From: Simplicispira metamorpha
GTDB lineage: Bacteria; Pseudomonadota; Gammaproteobacteria; Burkholderiales; Burkholderiaceae_C
Assembly: GCF_004341365.1 (NCBI RefSeq)
Contig: NZ_SLXH01000004.1
Coordinates: 1-64,000, forward strand
Reading direction: 5' to 3'
DNA length: 64,000 nt
Of the stretch, positions 14,833 to 23,498 are shown in pieces; within the stretch, counting starts at the first letter, position 1, and each line of letters begins with the position of its first letter. The notes beneath the pieces are model-generated. The model had not been told where the DNA came from. It ran no database searches and worked only from the letters and a program-made list of their open reading frames with translations. The position numbers and the translations under genes are program-made.

Positions 14833-15612
14833 ATGCAAATCGCCACCTGGAACGTCAACTCCCTTACCGTTCGCCTGCCCCAGGTGCTGGACTGGCTGGC
14901 CGCCCACCCGGTGGACGTGCTGGCCCTGCAAGAGCTCAAACTCACCGACGACAAGTTTCCGTTGGCCGCGCTGCAAGCGGCGGGCTACCACGCCGCCGTC
15001 TTCGGCCAGAAAACCTACAACGGCGTGGCCCTGCTGGCGCGCAGCCCGCTGCGCGACGTAGTGCGCAACATCCCCGGCTTTGACGACGAACAGGCCCGGG
15101 TGATTGCCGCCACCATCGACACCCCCGGCGGCGCGCTGCGGCTGGTGAACGGCTACTTCGTCAATGGCCAGGCGCCGGGCAGCGACAAATTCGCCTACAA
15201 ACTGCGCTGGCTGGCCGCACTGCACGACTGGCTGCGCACCGAGCTGGCCCAGCACCCGCGTCTGGTGCTGCTGGGCGACTTCAACGTCGCCCCCGAAGAC
15301 CGCGACTCCTACGACCCCGAGGGCCTGCGCGGCACCATCCACCACACGCCGGAAGAACGCGCGCATTTTCAGAGCCTGCTGGCGCTGGGCATGGCCGATG
15401 CATACCGTTTGTTCGAGCAGCCCGAGAAAAGCTACTCGTGGTGGGACTACCGCATGCTGGGTTTTCAGAAAAACCGGGGCCTGCGCATTGACCACATCCT
15501 GCTCAGCGATGCCCTGCGCGGCCACGCCAGCGCCTGCACCATCGACCGCGCCCCGCGCAAAAACCCCCAGCCCAGCGACCACGCGCCCGTGGTAGTGACG
15601 CTGGCCGAGTGA
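14833..15612 (+). CDS. xthA: Exodeoxyribonuclease III
   Basis: The 259-residue protein is an AP endonuclease/3' exonuclease of the XthA family that repairs abasic sites. It shows all metal-site and catalytic motifs: ATWNVNSL, LALQELKL, LLGDFNVAPEDRD, LRIDHILLS and the C-terminal PSDHAPVVV. The ATG at 14833 was chosen because the family begins here; the longer frame crosses a dispersed repeat. No strong ribosome binding site is visible since the repeat abuts the start. Confidence 0.95.
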   Translation: MQIATWNVNSLTVRLPQVLDWLAAHPVDVLALQELKLTDDKFPLAALQAAGYHAAVFGQKTYNGVALLARSPLRDVVRNIPGFDDEQARVIAATIDTPGGALRLVNGYFVNGQAPGSDKFAYKLRWLAALHDWLRTELAQHPRLVLLGDFNVAPEDRDSYDPEGLRGTIHHTPEERAHFQSLLALGMADAYRLFEQPEKSYSWWDYRMLGFQKNRGLRIDHILLSDALRGHASACTIDRAPRKNPQPSDHAPVVVTLAE

Positions 15613-15703
15613 GGCAGTTCAGCCACGATTGCTCACAAATGTAAAGACACCGTAGGGCTGTGGGATTACAGTCGCACCGATTCACCTGTTGAGGAGTGCT
15701 GAC

Positions 15704-18340
15704 ATGAATTTCCCGTCTGCGCGCAACCACCTGGCAGCCTTGCTGCTGGGCGCTGCGCTTTTAGCGCCTGCAATGGCGCAAACCGTCCTGGCGCTGCCCG
15801 CAGCCCAGGCGCCTGGTAGCGATGTACGCCAGGCGTTGACCGTGCCCCCTGGCGGCACGCTGCGCCTGGAGCGCCTGAAGCTGGACGAAGCCAGCGGCGA
15901 AGTGGCCAGCGCCGACCTGCGCCGCACCAACGCGGGCAGCGCGCCACTGCTGGTCGTGCATTCGGGCACGGAAGTGAGCACCACACGCCCCGCACCGCGC
16001 GCCCATTTCACCGGCCAGCTGGTGGGCGACCCCAAAAGCAGCGTGTTTGTCTCCATAGATGAACAGGGCGCCCTGCGCAGCATCGTGCGCCGTGGCGAAG
16101 AAGTGTTTGTCAGCGACATGCCTGCGCCCAGCACGCCGGGCGCATCGGGCACGGCCAGCCTCGCGGCCCCCGGCTTGCGCGCACGCCGCGTGGAACTCAC
16201 CGCAGACGCCCCGGCCCAGCCCTTTGTGTGTGGCGTCAATGACGAGTTCATTGAAAAGCACTACACACCGCCCTCGGCCGCCTTGCTGGAAAACCTGCGC
16301 AACAACCACCAGCGCGCCGGACTGATGGGCACGGCCTCGCAGGGCCCGCAAGCGCTGGGCGCTCAGCGGCGCGCCGACCTCATCATCGAGACCGACTACG
16401 AACTGTTCCAGCGCCTGGGCAGCAGCAGCGCAGTACATGCCTACGTGACCGATTTGCTGGGCTACGCCAGTTCGCAGTACGAGAGCGAAATCGGCGCGCG
16501 CCTGAATCTGACACAAATCAATGTGTACACCAGCAGCGCCGCTGACCCGTGGAGCAATACCATGGACACCGGTGTCTTGCTGGAAGAACTGCAAGCCTAC
16601 TGGAACGCCCCTGGCCGAAGCAGCCAAGCGCGGCACCACGTTCATTTGCTGAGCGGACGCGATACGGGCGGCGGTGTGGCTTACCTGAACACCCTCGGCA
16701 GTGCCAGCAAAACCTATGCCTACGGTGTCAGCGGCAGCATCAAGGGCAATTTTTCTGCCAGCAACCCCCAGGTCATCTGGGATTCGATGGTCGTGGCACA
16801 CGAGATCGGGCACGCTTTTGGCAGCGACCACACGCACAACTACGACGCCCCATCCATTGGCTCCAACCAAGGCGGCGCTATCGATTGCTGCGTCTCCGAA
16901 GATGGTTCGCAATGCATAACACAGCTCGGGGGCTCAGGCCAGACTGGTGTATTACCGGGTATCAACTCTGTCACTGGCGGCATAGCAGGCACCGGCGCGG
17001 GCACCATCATGAGCTACTGCCACTTCCCCAATGGCAGTATGGCCGACATCAGCTTCAACTTCGGCACCAACCACACCCGGGGCGTCAACCCCTGGCGCGT
17101 GGCCAGCGTGCTACAAAGCAGTGCCCAAACCAACCTGCCACTGGACAACGTGGTGCAGAACTACACCCTGTCCGTCTCGCGCCAAGGCACCGGCAGCGGC
17201 ACCGTGACCAGCGCACCGGCAGGCATCAACTGCGGCAACGCATGCTCGTACAGCTTTGTGGCTGGGGCGTCCGTTACTTTGACCGCACAGCCTGCATCGG
17301 GCAGCAACTTCACCGGCTGGAGCGGTGCTTGCACCGGCACCGGCAGCTGCACAGTCAGCATGGACAGTGCCCGCAGCGTCACCGCCAGCTTCACCGCAGC
17401 AGCTACCACGCGCCTGGTCACGCTCACCAAGTCGGGTGCGGGCACCGGCAGCGTCACCAGCAATCCCAGCGGGTTGAGCTGCGCAGCAGGTTGCACCAGC
17501 GCATCGGCCAGCTTTACCAGTACCAGCGCTGTGACGCTGACAGCCCTGGCCTCTAGCGGCAGCACCTTTGCAGGCTGGGGCGGCGCATGCAGCGGCACCA
17601 GCAACTGCACCATTGCCGCAGGCAGCAGCAGCACCAGCGTGACGGCCAGCTTCAGCACTGGCAGCGGTGGTGGGCCACTGGCCGACCCGGTGGTCTTTGT
17701 CACGCAGCAGTACGTGGACTTTCTGCGCCGCACACCGGACAGCGCTGGTCTGAACTACTGGGTAGGCCAACTCAACGCGGGCACGTCCTCACGCGCCGAG
17801 CTGATCGAGTCGCTGATGTACTCGGGTGAATTCCGTGGCCGCTTCGGCCCGCTGGTGCGCCTGTATACCGCCTACTTCCAGCGGCTGCCCGACTATGCCG
17901 GCCTGATGTACTGGTTTGACGCCATGTACCCCAGCAGCGGCACCGGCAACAGCATCACGCAAGTCTCTGATGCTTTTGCGCAATCCAGCGAGTTTGTCAA
18001 CACCTACGGCCCCTTGGACAACGCAGGCTTTATCAACCGTGTGTACCAAAACGTGTTGGGCCGCAGCCCCGACGCCGCAGGCCAGGCTTACTGGCTGGCA
18101 CAGCTCAACGGCGGTATGCCGCGCGGCCAGGTGATGCTCGGCTTCTCGGAATCGACTGAAAACCAGAATGCCAGCGCCAATTCCCTGCTCATCACCATGG
18201 GCTATGTGGGTATGCTGCGTCGCACGCCCGATCCAGCAGGCCACGCCTGGTGGCTGGCCGAGGTGAACGCCGGACGCGCCAGCGTACTGGGCCTCATCAA
18301 CGGCTTCCTCAGCTCCTCCGAGTACGCTGCCCGCTTCTGA
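15704..18340 (+). CDS. Secreted reprolysin-like metalloprotease with DUF4214 tail
   Basis: The 878-residue protein starts with a signal peptide (LAALLLGAALLAPAMAQ). A propeptide-like region leads to a zinc metalloprotease domain with HEIGHAFGSDH at residues 366-376 and the met-turn GTIMSYCH near 436, typical of M12-like metzincins. Two beta repeats follow, with GWSGACTGTGSCTV and GWGGACSGTSNCTI. The tail has about three DUF4214 units (FVTQQYVDFLRRTPDSAGL and similar) and ends SSSEYAARF. A GAGGAG ribosome binding site supports the start at 15704. The repeats and tail are homologous to those of the next gene. It is probably exported by Sec and type II secretion. Confidence 0.88.
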   Translation: MNFPSARNHLAALLLGAALLAPAMAQTVLALPAAQAPGSDVRQALTVPPGGTLRLERLKLDEASGEVASADLRRTNAGSAPLLVVHSGTEVSTTRPAPRAHFTGQLVGDPKSSVFVSIDEQGALRSIVRRGEEVFVSDMPAPSTPGASGTASLAAPGLRARRVELTADAPAQPFVCGVNDEFIEKHYTPPSAALLENLRNNHQRAGLMGTASQGPQALGAQRRADLIIETDYELFQRLGSSSAVHAYVTDLLGYASSQYESEIGARLNLTQINVYTSSAADPWSNTMDTGVLLEELQAYWNAPGRSSQARHHVHLLSGRDTGGGVAYLNTLGSASKTYAYGVSGSIKGNFSASNPQVIWDSMVVAHEIGHAFGSDHTHNYDAPSIGSNQGGAIDCCVSEDGSQCITQLGGSGQTGVLPGINSVTGGIAGTGAGTIMSYCHFPNGSMADISFNFGTNHTRGVNPWRVASVLQSSAQTNLPLDNVVQNYTLSVSRQGTGSGTVTSAPAGINCGNACSYSFVAGASVTLTAQPASGSNFTGWSGACTGTGSCTVSMDSARSVTASFTAAATTRLVTLTKSGAGTGSVTSNPSGLSCAAGCTSASASFTSTSAVTLTALASSGSTFAGWGGACSGTSNCTIAAGSSSTSVTASFSTGSGGGPLADPVVFVTQQYVDFLRRTPDSAGLNYWVGQLNAGTSSRAELIESLMYSGEFRGRFGPLVRLYTAYFQRLPDYAGLMYWFDAMYPSSGTGNSITQVSDAFAQSSEFVNTYGPLDNAGFINRVYQNVLGRSPDAAGQAYWLAQLNGGMPRGQVMLGFSESTENQNASANSLLITMGYVGMLRRTPDPAGHAWWLAEVNAGRASVLGLINGFLSSSEYAARF

Positions 18341-18436
18341 AGACTACGGCGCAGCACCGGATCGGCCAGCGCTTTGCTTCCAAGCAAGGCGCTGGCTCGA
18401 CTTTATTTTTATGCCTCCCCAAGAAGGAACCTATCC

Positions 18437-21400
18437 ATGAGCAATGTATGGAAGATTTTTAACGGCATACGCCGCACCCTTGCGGTGTCGATAGCGGGCC
18501 TGGCCTTGTCGGCTGCCAGCGCCAGCGCAGCAGACCGGGTACTGCTGGGCGCGCCCGCAGGCGTAGGGCAAGCAGCCCTGTCATCGGCAACGCTGCGCGC
18601 TGCACTGCAAGGCTTGGCGGCCACGGCACAAGAGAGAGGCTCGGTGCGCGTGATTGTGGGCGTTCGCGCTGCGTTCGCCCCTGAAGGCCAGCTGGCTGCC
18701 GCCACGGCAGCCCTGCAACGCAATGAAATCGCCAGTGCGCAATTGAGCGTCCTGTCGCGCCTGCCCCTGGCCACCCAGAAAAGCAGCACGGTGCGGCGTT
18801 TTGCCAGCATCCCGTACCTGGCCATGTCCGTGACAGCCCAGGAGCTGAAAACGCTGGAGCAAATGCCCGAAGTCACCTCCATCCAGGAAGACAAGGCAGT
18901 GCCCGCCACGCTAGCCTACAGCGTGCCCTTTATTGGTGGCACCACGGCCTGGGGGAGCGGCTACACCGGGGCCGGGCAAGCGGTGGCGGTGCTCGATACC
19001 GGGGTGGACAAAGTACACCCGCTGCTCAAAGACAAAGTGATTGCAGAGGCCTGCTACTCCACCACGGACAGCGGCTATGGTGTGACTTCCGTCTGCCCTG
19101 GTGGAGTAGGTGCATCGACGGCTCCAGGCTCTGGCGTGCCTTGCACCGGTGTTGAAGCCTGCTCACATGGCACCCATGTGGCAGGCATCGTGGCAGGCAA
19201 CGGCGGATCCAACAGCGCCCCTGCCGGTGTCGCCAAAGGCGCAGGCATCATTGCCATGCAGGTGTTTTCCAAGTTCAGCACGGAAGATGTCTGTGGCGTT
19301 GGCCGGGCCCCCTGCGCACTCACGCTCAACTCTGACCAGATCATGGCCCTGGAGCAGGTCTATACCTGGCGCAATGTCCATCCGATTGCGGCGGTCAACA
19401 TGAGCCTGGGCGGTGGTCGTTATTACGACCAGGCCAGTTGCGATGCGGACAACGCATCAGTCAAAGCAGCCATTGACAACCTGCGCACCGTCGGCATTGC
19501 CACCATCATCTCTTCGGGCAATGACGGTTACAACAACTCCATGGGCGCACCAGGCTGCATCTCCAGCGCCATCAGCGTGGGCTCCACCCACGTCCAGGCC
19601 GGTTATCCCAACAATTGCGACGGCAACAACCTGGGCACCTCTAGCCCGGACGCCATTTCGTGCTTCTCCAACTCGGTATCGTTCCTGAACCTGCTGGCGC
19701 CCGGCTCCAACATCAGCTCTTCGGTACCGGGCAGCAAATACGACAGCTACTCCGGTACCTCCATGGCGGCACCCCACGCAGCGGGCGCCTGGGCCATCCT
19801 GAAGCAGAAGAAACCCACAGCCACGGTCAATGAAGTGCTCAATGCCTTCGTCACGACAGGCCAAGCGGTGACCGACCCCCGCAACGCCATCACCAAGCCA
19901 CGCATCCAGGTGGCGCAGGCCCTGAACAGCATCAACGCCAGCGGCTACACCCTGTCCGTCACCAAAACGGGCACCGGCACCGTCACCAGTTCGCCCGCAG
20001 GCATTGATTGCGGCGCCACCTGCTCCGCCAATTTCAGCGCCAACAGCAGCGTGACCCTGACAGCGATAGCCTCTGGCAGCAACACCTTTATCGACTGGAG
20101 CGGCGCCTGCACAGGCGCCACCACCACCTGCACCGTCAGCATGAACGCAGCGCGCAGCGTGACTGCCAACTTCACCGCAGCCGCCAGTACGCGCTTGGTT
20201 GCGCTGAGCAAGTCGGGCCAGGGCAGTGTGGTCAGCACCCCCAGCGGCATCTACTGCGACACCTCTTGCACCAGCGCCTCCTACAGCTTTTCTTCCAGCA
20301 GTGGCATCGTTTTGACGGCCACCCCGGCAACGGGCAGCAGCTTTGCGGGCTGGAGCGGCGCCTGTAGCGGCACGGGCAATTGCAGTATCAGCGCTGGCAC
20401 AGACGCGGCCAATGTCACGGCCATGTTCACCAGCAGCAGCAGCGGTGACGGGACCATCTCCCTCCTGGAGCGAACCAATCTTGGCGGCAGCGCCAGCACC
20501 AACGCCAGCTTCTCAGTGCAAGTGCCTCCTGGAGCCACTAACCTGGCGATCACCACCGCTGGCGGCATGGGCGATGTGGACTTGTACGTCAAAGCAGGCG
20601 CGTTACCGACCCTGCAATCGCACGACTGCGCATCGCAAAACTCCGGCAACACAGAAAGCTGTGGCGTGGCAACCCCCCAGCCGGGCGCCTACTACATCCT
20701 GCTCAATGGCTACGAAGCCTATAGCGGCGTCACGCTGCGCGTCACCTACCGCCTGCCCAGCGCCAAAGTCACCTTGAACGTGGCCAAAACCGGCACCGGC
20801 CAAGGCACTGTGCTGTCTGCATCAAGCACCTCAGCGCAAATGCCCGCCACTGGCAACTTGGCTGGCCCTACCATCGTGGGCGGTCAGCCTGCCCAGTCTG
20901 GCGCCTGGCCTTGGCAAGTACGCCTGGCCATCACCACCCAAGAAGGCACCTTCCTGTGCGGTGGCTCGTTGGTGTCTGACCAGTGGGTGCTGACAGCAGC
21001 GCACTGCATTGACAACGCAGGCAGCACCGTCAGTCCCGCCAATGTCACCGTGCGCGCCGGATCACTGCAAAGAGACAGCGGCGGCGTGGTGGTGGGCGTA
21101 AGCCGCATCATCAAGCACCACGCCTACGAACCTGCAACCACAGACAACGACATTGCACTGCTGCGCCTGTCCAGCCCGCTGCCATTGTCTAGCACCATCA
21201 ACGTGGTGGCACCGCTGTCTGCATCGCAAGAAAACCAACTGGCTGCCAGCAACACCCTGGCCACTGTCACTGGCTGGGGCACCACCAGCCCCGGCGGTGA
21301 TTCCTCGACCACTTTGCTGCAAACCCAAGTACCTTTGCTGAGCAGCAGCGACTGCGCAGCCACATCGGCGTATGGCAGCAGCAGACTGTCGAGCAACATG

Positions 21401-22474
21401 ATCTGCGCTGGCTACCCATCGGGTGGCAAAGACTCATGCCAAGGCGATAGCGGCGGCCCCCTGGTGGTGCCCAACGGCCAGGGCGGACATGTTCTGGCGG
21501 GTATCGTGAGCTGGGGTGAGAGCTGCGCCGCACCCAACTACCCCGGTGTTTACACCCGGGTGGCCAACTACCAGCCCTGGCTGCAAACGCATACCCAACT
21601 GGCGCTGGGCGCACCGCTCCTCAACTGCGGCAGCGCCTGCTCGGCCAGCGTGGATGCCAACACCACCATCACCCTGCGCGCACTGGCCAGCAACGGCAGC
21701 AACTTTGTTGGCTGGAGCGGCGCTTGCAGCGGCACAGCCGACACCTGCACCGTGCTGCTGGACAACGCCCGCAGCGTGACAGCCAACTTCAGTGCCAACG
21801 GCTTCAACCCGCTGCCTGACCCCGTGGACTTTGTCACCCAGCAGTACCGAGACTTTCTGGGCCGTACCCCCGACACCGCAGGCCTGGCCTACTGGGTCAA
21901 CCAGCTCAAAACCGGCGCAACCACACGGGCGCAGTTGGTGGAAGCATTCATGCAGGAAAGCGTATTCCGGGGCCGTCTTGACCCCATCGTGCGCCTGTAC
22001 ACCGCCTACTTCAAACGCCTGCCCGACTACCCGGGTCTGATGTTCTGGCTCAACACCATGCACCCTGCCACGGGTACGGGCCAAAGCTTGGTACAAGTGT
22101 CTGAGGCATTCGCCCAATCGGGCGAGTTTGTCGCCACCTACGGCCCACTCAACAACACGTCCTTCATCACCCGCGTGTACCAAAACGTGCTGGGCCGCGA
22201 CCCCGAGGCCGAGGGCTACGCCTACTGGATGAAGCGCCTGGCCGAGGGCATGCCACGCGGCGAAGTCATGCTGGCCTTCTCGGAATCGGCCGAGAACCAA
22301 AGCGCCACCGCCAGCACGCAGTTCGACACCGTGCTGTACGTGGGCATGTTCAAGCGCGTACCCAACGCCACCGAACACGCCCAGTGGCTTGCCGATGTGC
22401 AAGCCGGACGTGCCAACGTACTCAACCTGATCGACAGTCTGTTGCAATCGTCAGAGTACGCCGCCCGCTTCTGA
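18437..22474 (+). CDS. Giant secreted protease: subtilisin plus trypsin, DUF4214 tail
   Basis: The 1345-residue protein has a signal peptide ending near ASASA, an I9-like propeptide, and an S8 subtilisin domain with Asp187 (VLDTGVD), His244 (SHGTHVAG), Asn362 and Ser442 (GTSMAAP). Next are two beta repeats (about 503-665), a PPC-like domain (about 675-772), and an S1 trypsin domain from IVGG at 813 with His856, Asp905 and Ser1005. Asp999, six before the serine, predicts cleavage after Arg/Lys. The trypsin is flanked by two halves of a third beta repeat, so it looks inserted. A DUF4214 tail ends QSSEYAARF. AAGAAGGA precedes the ATG. Confidence 0.9.
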   Translation: MSNVWKIFNGIRRTLAVSIAGLALSAASASAADRVLLGAPAGVGQAALSSATLRAALQGLAATAQERGSVRVIVGVRAAFAPEGQLAAATAALQRNEIASAQLSVLSRLPLATQKSSTVRRFASIPYLAMSVTAQELKTLEQMPEVTSIQEDKAVPATLAYSVPFIGGTTAWGSGYTGAGQAVAVLDTGVDKVHPLLKDKVIAEACYSTTDSGYGVTSVCPGGVGASTAPGSGVPCTGVEACSHGTHVAGIVAGNGGSNSAPAGVAKGAGIIAMQVFSKFSTEDVCGVGRAPCALTLNSDQIMALEQVYTWRNVHPIAAVNMSLGGGRYYDQASCDADNASVKAAIDNLRTVGIATIISSGNDGYNNSMGAPGCISSAISVGSTHVQAGYPNNCDGNNLGTSSPDAISCFSNSVSFLNLLAPGSNISSSVPGSKYDSYSGTSMAAPHAAGAWAILKQKKPTATVNEVLNAFVTTGQAVTDPRNAITKPRIQVAQALNSINASGYTLSVTKTGTGTVTSSPAGIDCGATCSANFSANSSVTLTAIASGSNTFIDWSGACTGATTTCTVSMNAARSVTANFTAAASTRLVALSKSGQGSVVSTPSGIYCDTSCTSASYSFSSSSGIVLTATPATGSSFAGWSGACSGTGNCSISAGTDAANVTAMFTSSSSGDGTISLLERTNLGGSASTNASFSVQVPPGATNLAITTAGGMGDVDLYVKAGALPTLQSHDCASQNSGNTESCGVATPQPGAYYILLNGYEAYSGVTLRVTYRLPSAKVTLNVAKTGTGQGTVLSASSTSAQMPATGNLAGPTIVGGQPAQSGAWPWQVRLAITTQEGTFLCGGSLVSDQWVLTAAHCIDNAGSTVSPANVTVRAGSLQRDSGGVVVGVSRIIKHHAYEPATTDNDIALLRLSSPLPLSSTINVVAPLSASQENQLAASNTLATVTGWGTTSPGGDSSTTLLQTQVPLLSSSDCAATSAYGSSRLSSNMICAGYPSGGKDSCQGDSGGPLVVPNGQGGHVLAGIVSWGESCAAPNYPGVYTRVANYQPWLQTHTQLALGAPLLNCGSACSASVDANTTITLRALASNGSNFVGWSGACSGTADTCTVLLDNARSVTANFSANGFNPLPDPVDFVTQQYRDFLGRTPDTAGLAYWVNQLKTGATTRAQLVEAFMQESVFRGRLDPIVRLYTAYFKRLPDYPGLMFWLNTMHPATGTGQSLVQVSEAFAQSGEFVATYGPLNNTSFITRVYQNVLGRDPEAEGYAYWMKRLAEGMPRGEVMLAFSESAENQSATASTQFDTVLYVGMFKRVPNATEHAQWLADVQAGRANVLNLIDSLLQSSEYAARF

Positions 22475-22477
22475 AGC

Positions 22478-22500
22478 AAAAAGCGCCCTCGGGCGCTCTT
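22478..22500. terminator. Intrinsic terminator between protease and yghU
   Basis: The hairpin AGCGCCC-TC-GGGCGCT has a T-run on the minus strand, so it ends the yghU transcript. It also lies just after the protease stop and may end that message less efficiently. Confidence 0.75.
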
Positions 22501-22551
22501 ATTTGAATAGCTGCCAGCGCTTATCCTGTAAGCCCTGGCGGCTTTTTTTAT
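22499..22551. repeat. Dispersed ATAGCTGC-type repeat
   Basis: TTATTTGAATAGCTGCCAGCGC and AGCCCTGGCGGCTTTTTTT form a full copy. It overlaps the stop codon of yghU. Confidence 0.75.
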
Positions 22552-23414
22552 GCCAACTTGTCGTGCGTACGGGTATCGAAATCACTGGCGTCGTGGCGCT
22601 CGTGCAGTTGGCTGGCAGGGTCGCCCCAGGTGCGGTTGACCATGCGGCCGCGCTGCACCGCCGGGCGCTTTGCAATCTGCTCGGCCCAGCGCAGCACGTG
22701 GGTGTATTCATGCACCTGCAAAAACTCCGCTGCATCGTAGAGCTGGCCCAAGGCCAGGGCGCCGTACCAGGGCCAGGCGGCCATGTCGGCCACGGTGTAG
22801 GCGTCGCCCGCCAAAAACTCGTGCGTGGCAAGGCGCTGGTTGAGCACATCCATCTGGCGCTTGGCTTCCATGGCGTAGCGGTTGATGGCGTACTCGATCT
22901 TGGTTGGCGCGTAGGCGTAAAAATGGCCAAAGCCGCCGCCCAGAAACGGCGCGCTGCCCATCTGCCAAAACAGCCACGACAGGCACTCGGCGCGCGCCGC
23001 ACCGCTGGCGGGCACAAAGGCACCAAACTTTTCGGCCAGGTACAGCAGGATAGCGCCAGACTCGAACACACGCACCGGCTCGGCGCCGCTGCGGTCCATC
23101 AGCGCCGGAATCTTGGAGTTGGGGTTGACCGCGACAAAGCCGCTGCTGAACTGCGCCCCCTGCTGGATGGGAATCAGCCAGGCGTCGTACTCGGCGCCGC
23201 TGTGGCCCAGGGCCAGCAGCTCTTCCAGCATCACCGTCACCTTGACGCCGTTGGGTGTGGCCAGCGAATACAGCTGCAACGGGTGCTTGCCCACCGGCAA
23301 CTCTTGCTCGTGCGTGGCACCGGCGATGGGCCGGTTGATGTTGGCAAACTTGCCGCCGCTTTCCTGGTTCCATTGCCAGATGGCGGGCGGGGTGTAGGGG
23401 GATGAATCGGTCAT
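22548..23414 (-). CDS. yghU: YghU-type glutathione S-transferase
   Basis: The 288-residue protein belongs to the Nu-class glutathione transferases, with disulfide-bond reductase activity toward organic hydroperoxides. It has the extended N-terminal arm (YTPPAIWQWNQESGGKFA), LYSLATPNGVKVTVMLEELL, the cis-Pro region NPNSKIPAL and the glutathione-contacting FESGAILLYLAEKF. The C-terminal helical domain has AGDAYTVADMAAWPWYG. The start is the ATG at 23414, giving MTDSSPYTPP. Its stop lies inside a dispersed repeat. Confidence 0.92.
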   Translation of the reverse strand: MTDSSPYTPPAIWQWNQESGGKFANINRPIAGATHEQELPVGKHPLQLYSLATPNGVKVTVMLEELLALGHSGAEYDAWLIPIQQGAQFSSGFVAVNPNSKIPALMDRSGAEPVRVFESGAILLYLAEKFGAFVPASGAARAECLSWLFWQMGSAPFLGGGFGHFYAYAPTKIEYAINRYAMEAKRQMDVLNQRLATHEFLAGDAYTVADMAAWPWYGALALGQLYDAAEFLQVHEYTHVLRWAEQIAKRPAVQRGRMVNRTWGDPASQLHERHDASDFDTRTHDKLA

Positions 23415-23498
23415 ATCCAAGCTCCAAGAACAGATCAAAAAACTCCAGCGCAGGGCCGTTGCCACAACCCATAGTTCAGGCTGCACGGGCGCGGGGTG

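Noticed and set aside
21434-22447. A 337-codon minus-strand frame within the giant protease gene
   Set aside because: It lies opposite conserved trypsin and DUF4214 sequence and shows no recognisable features.
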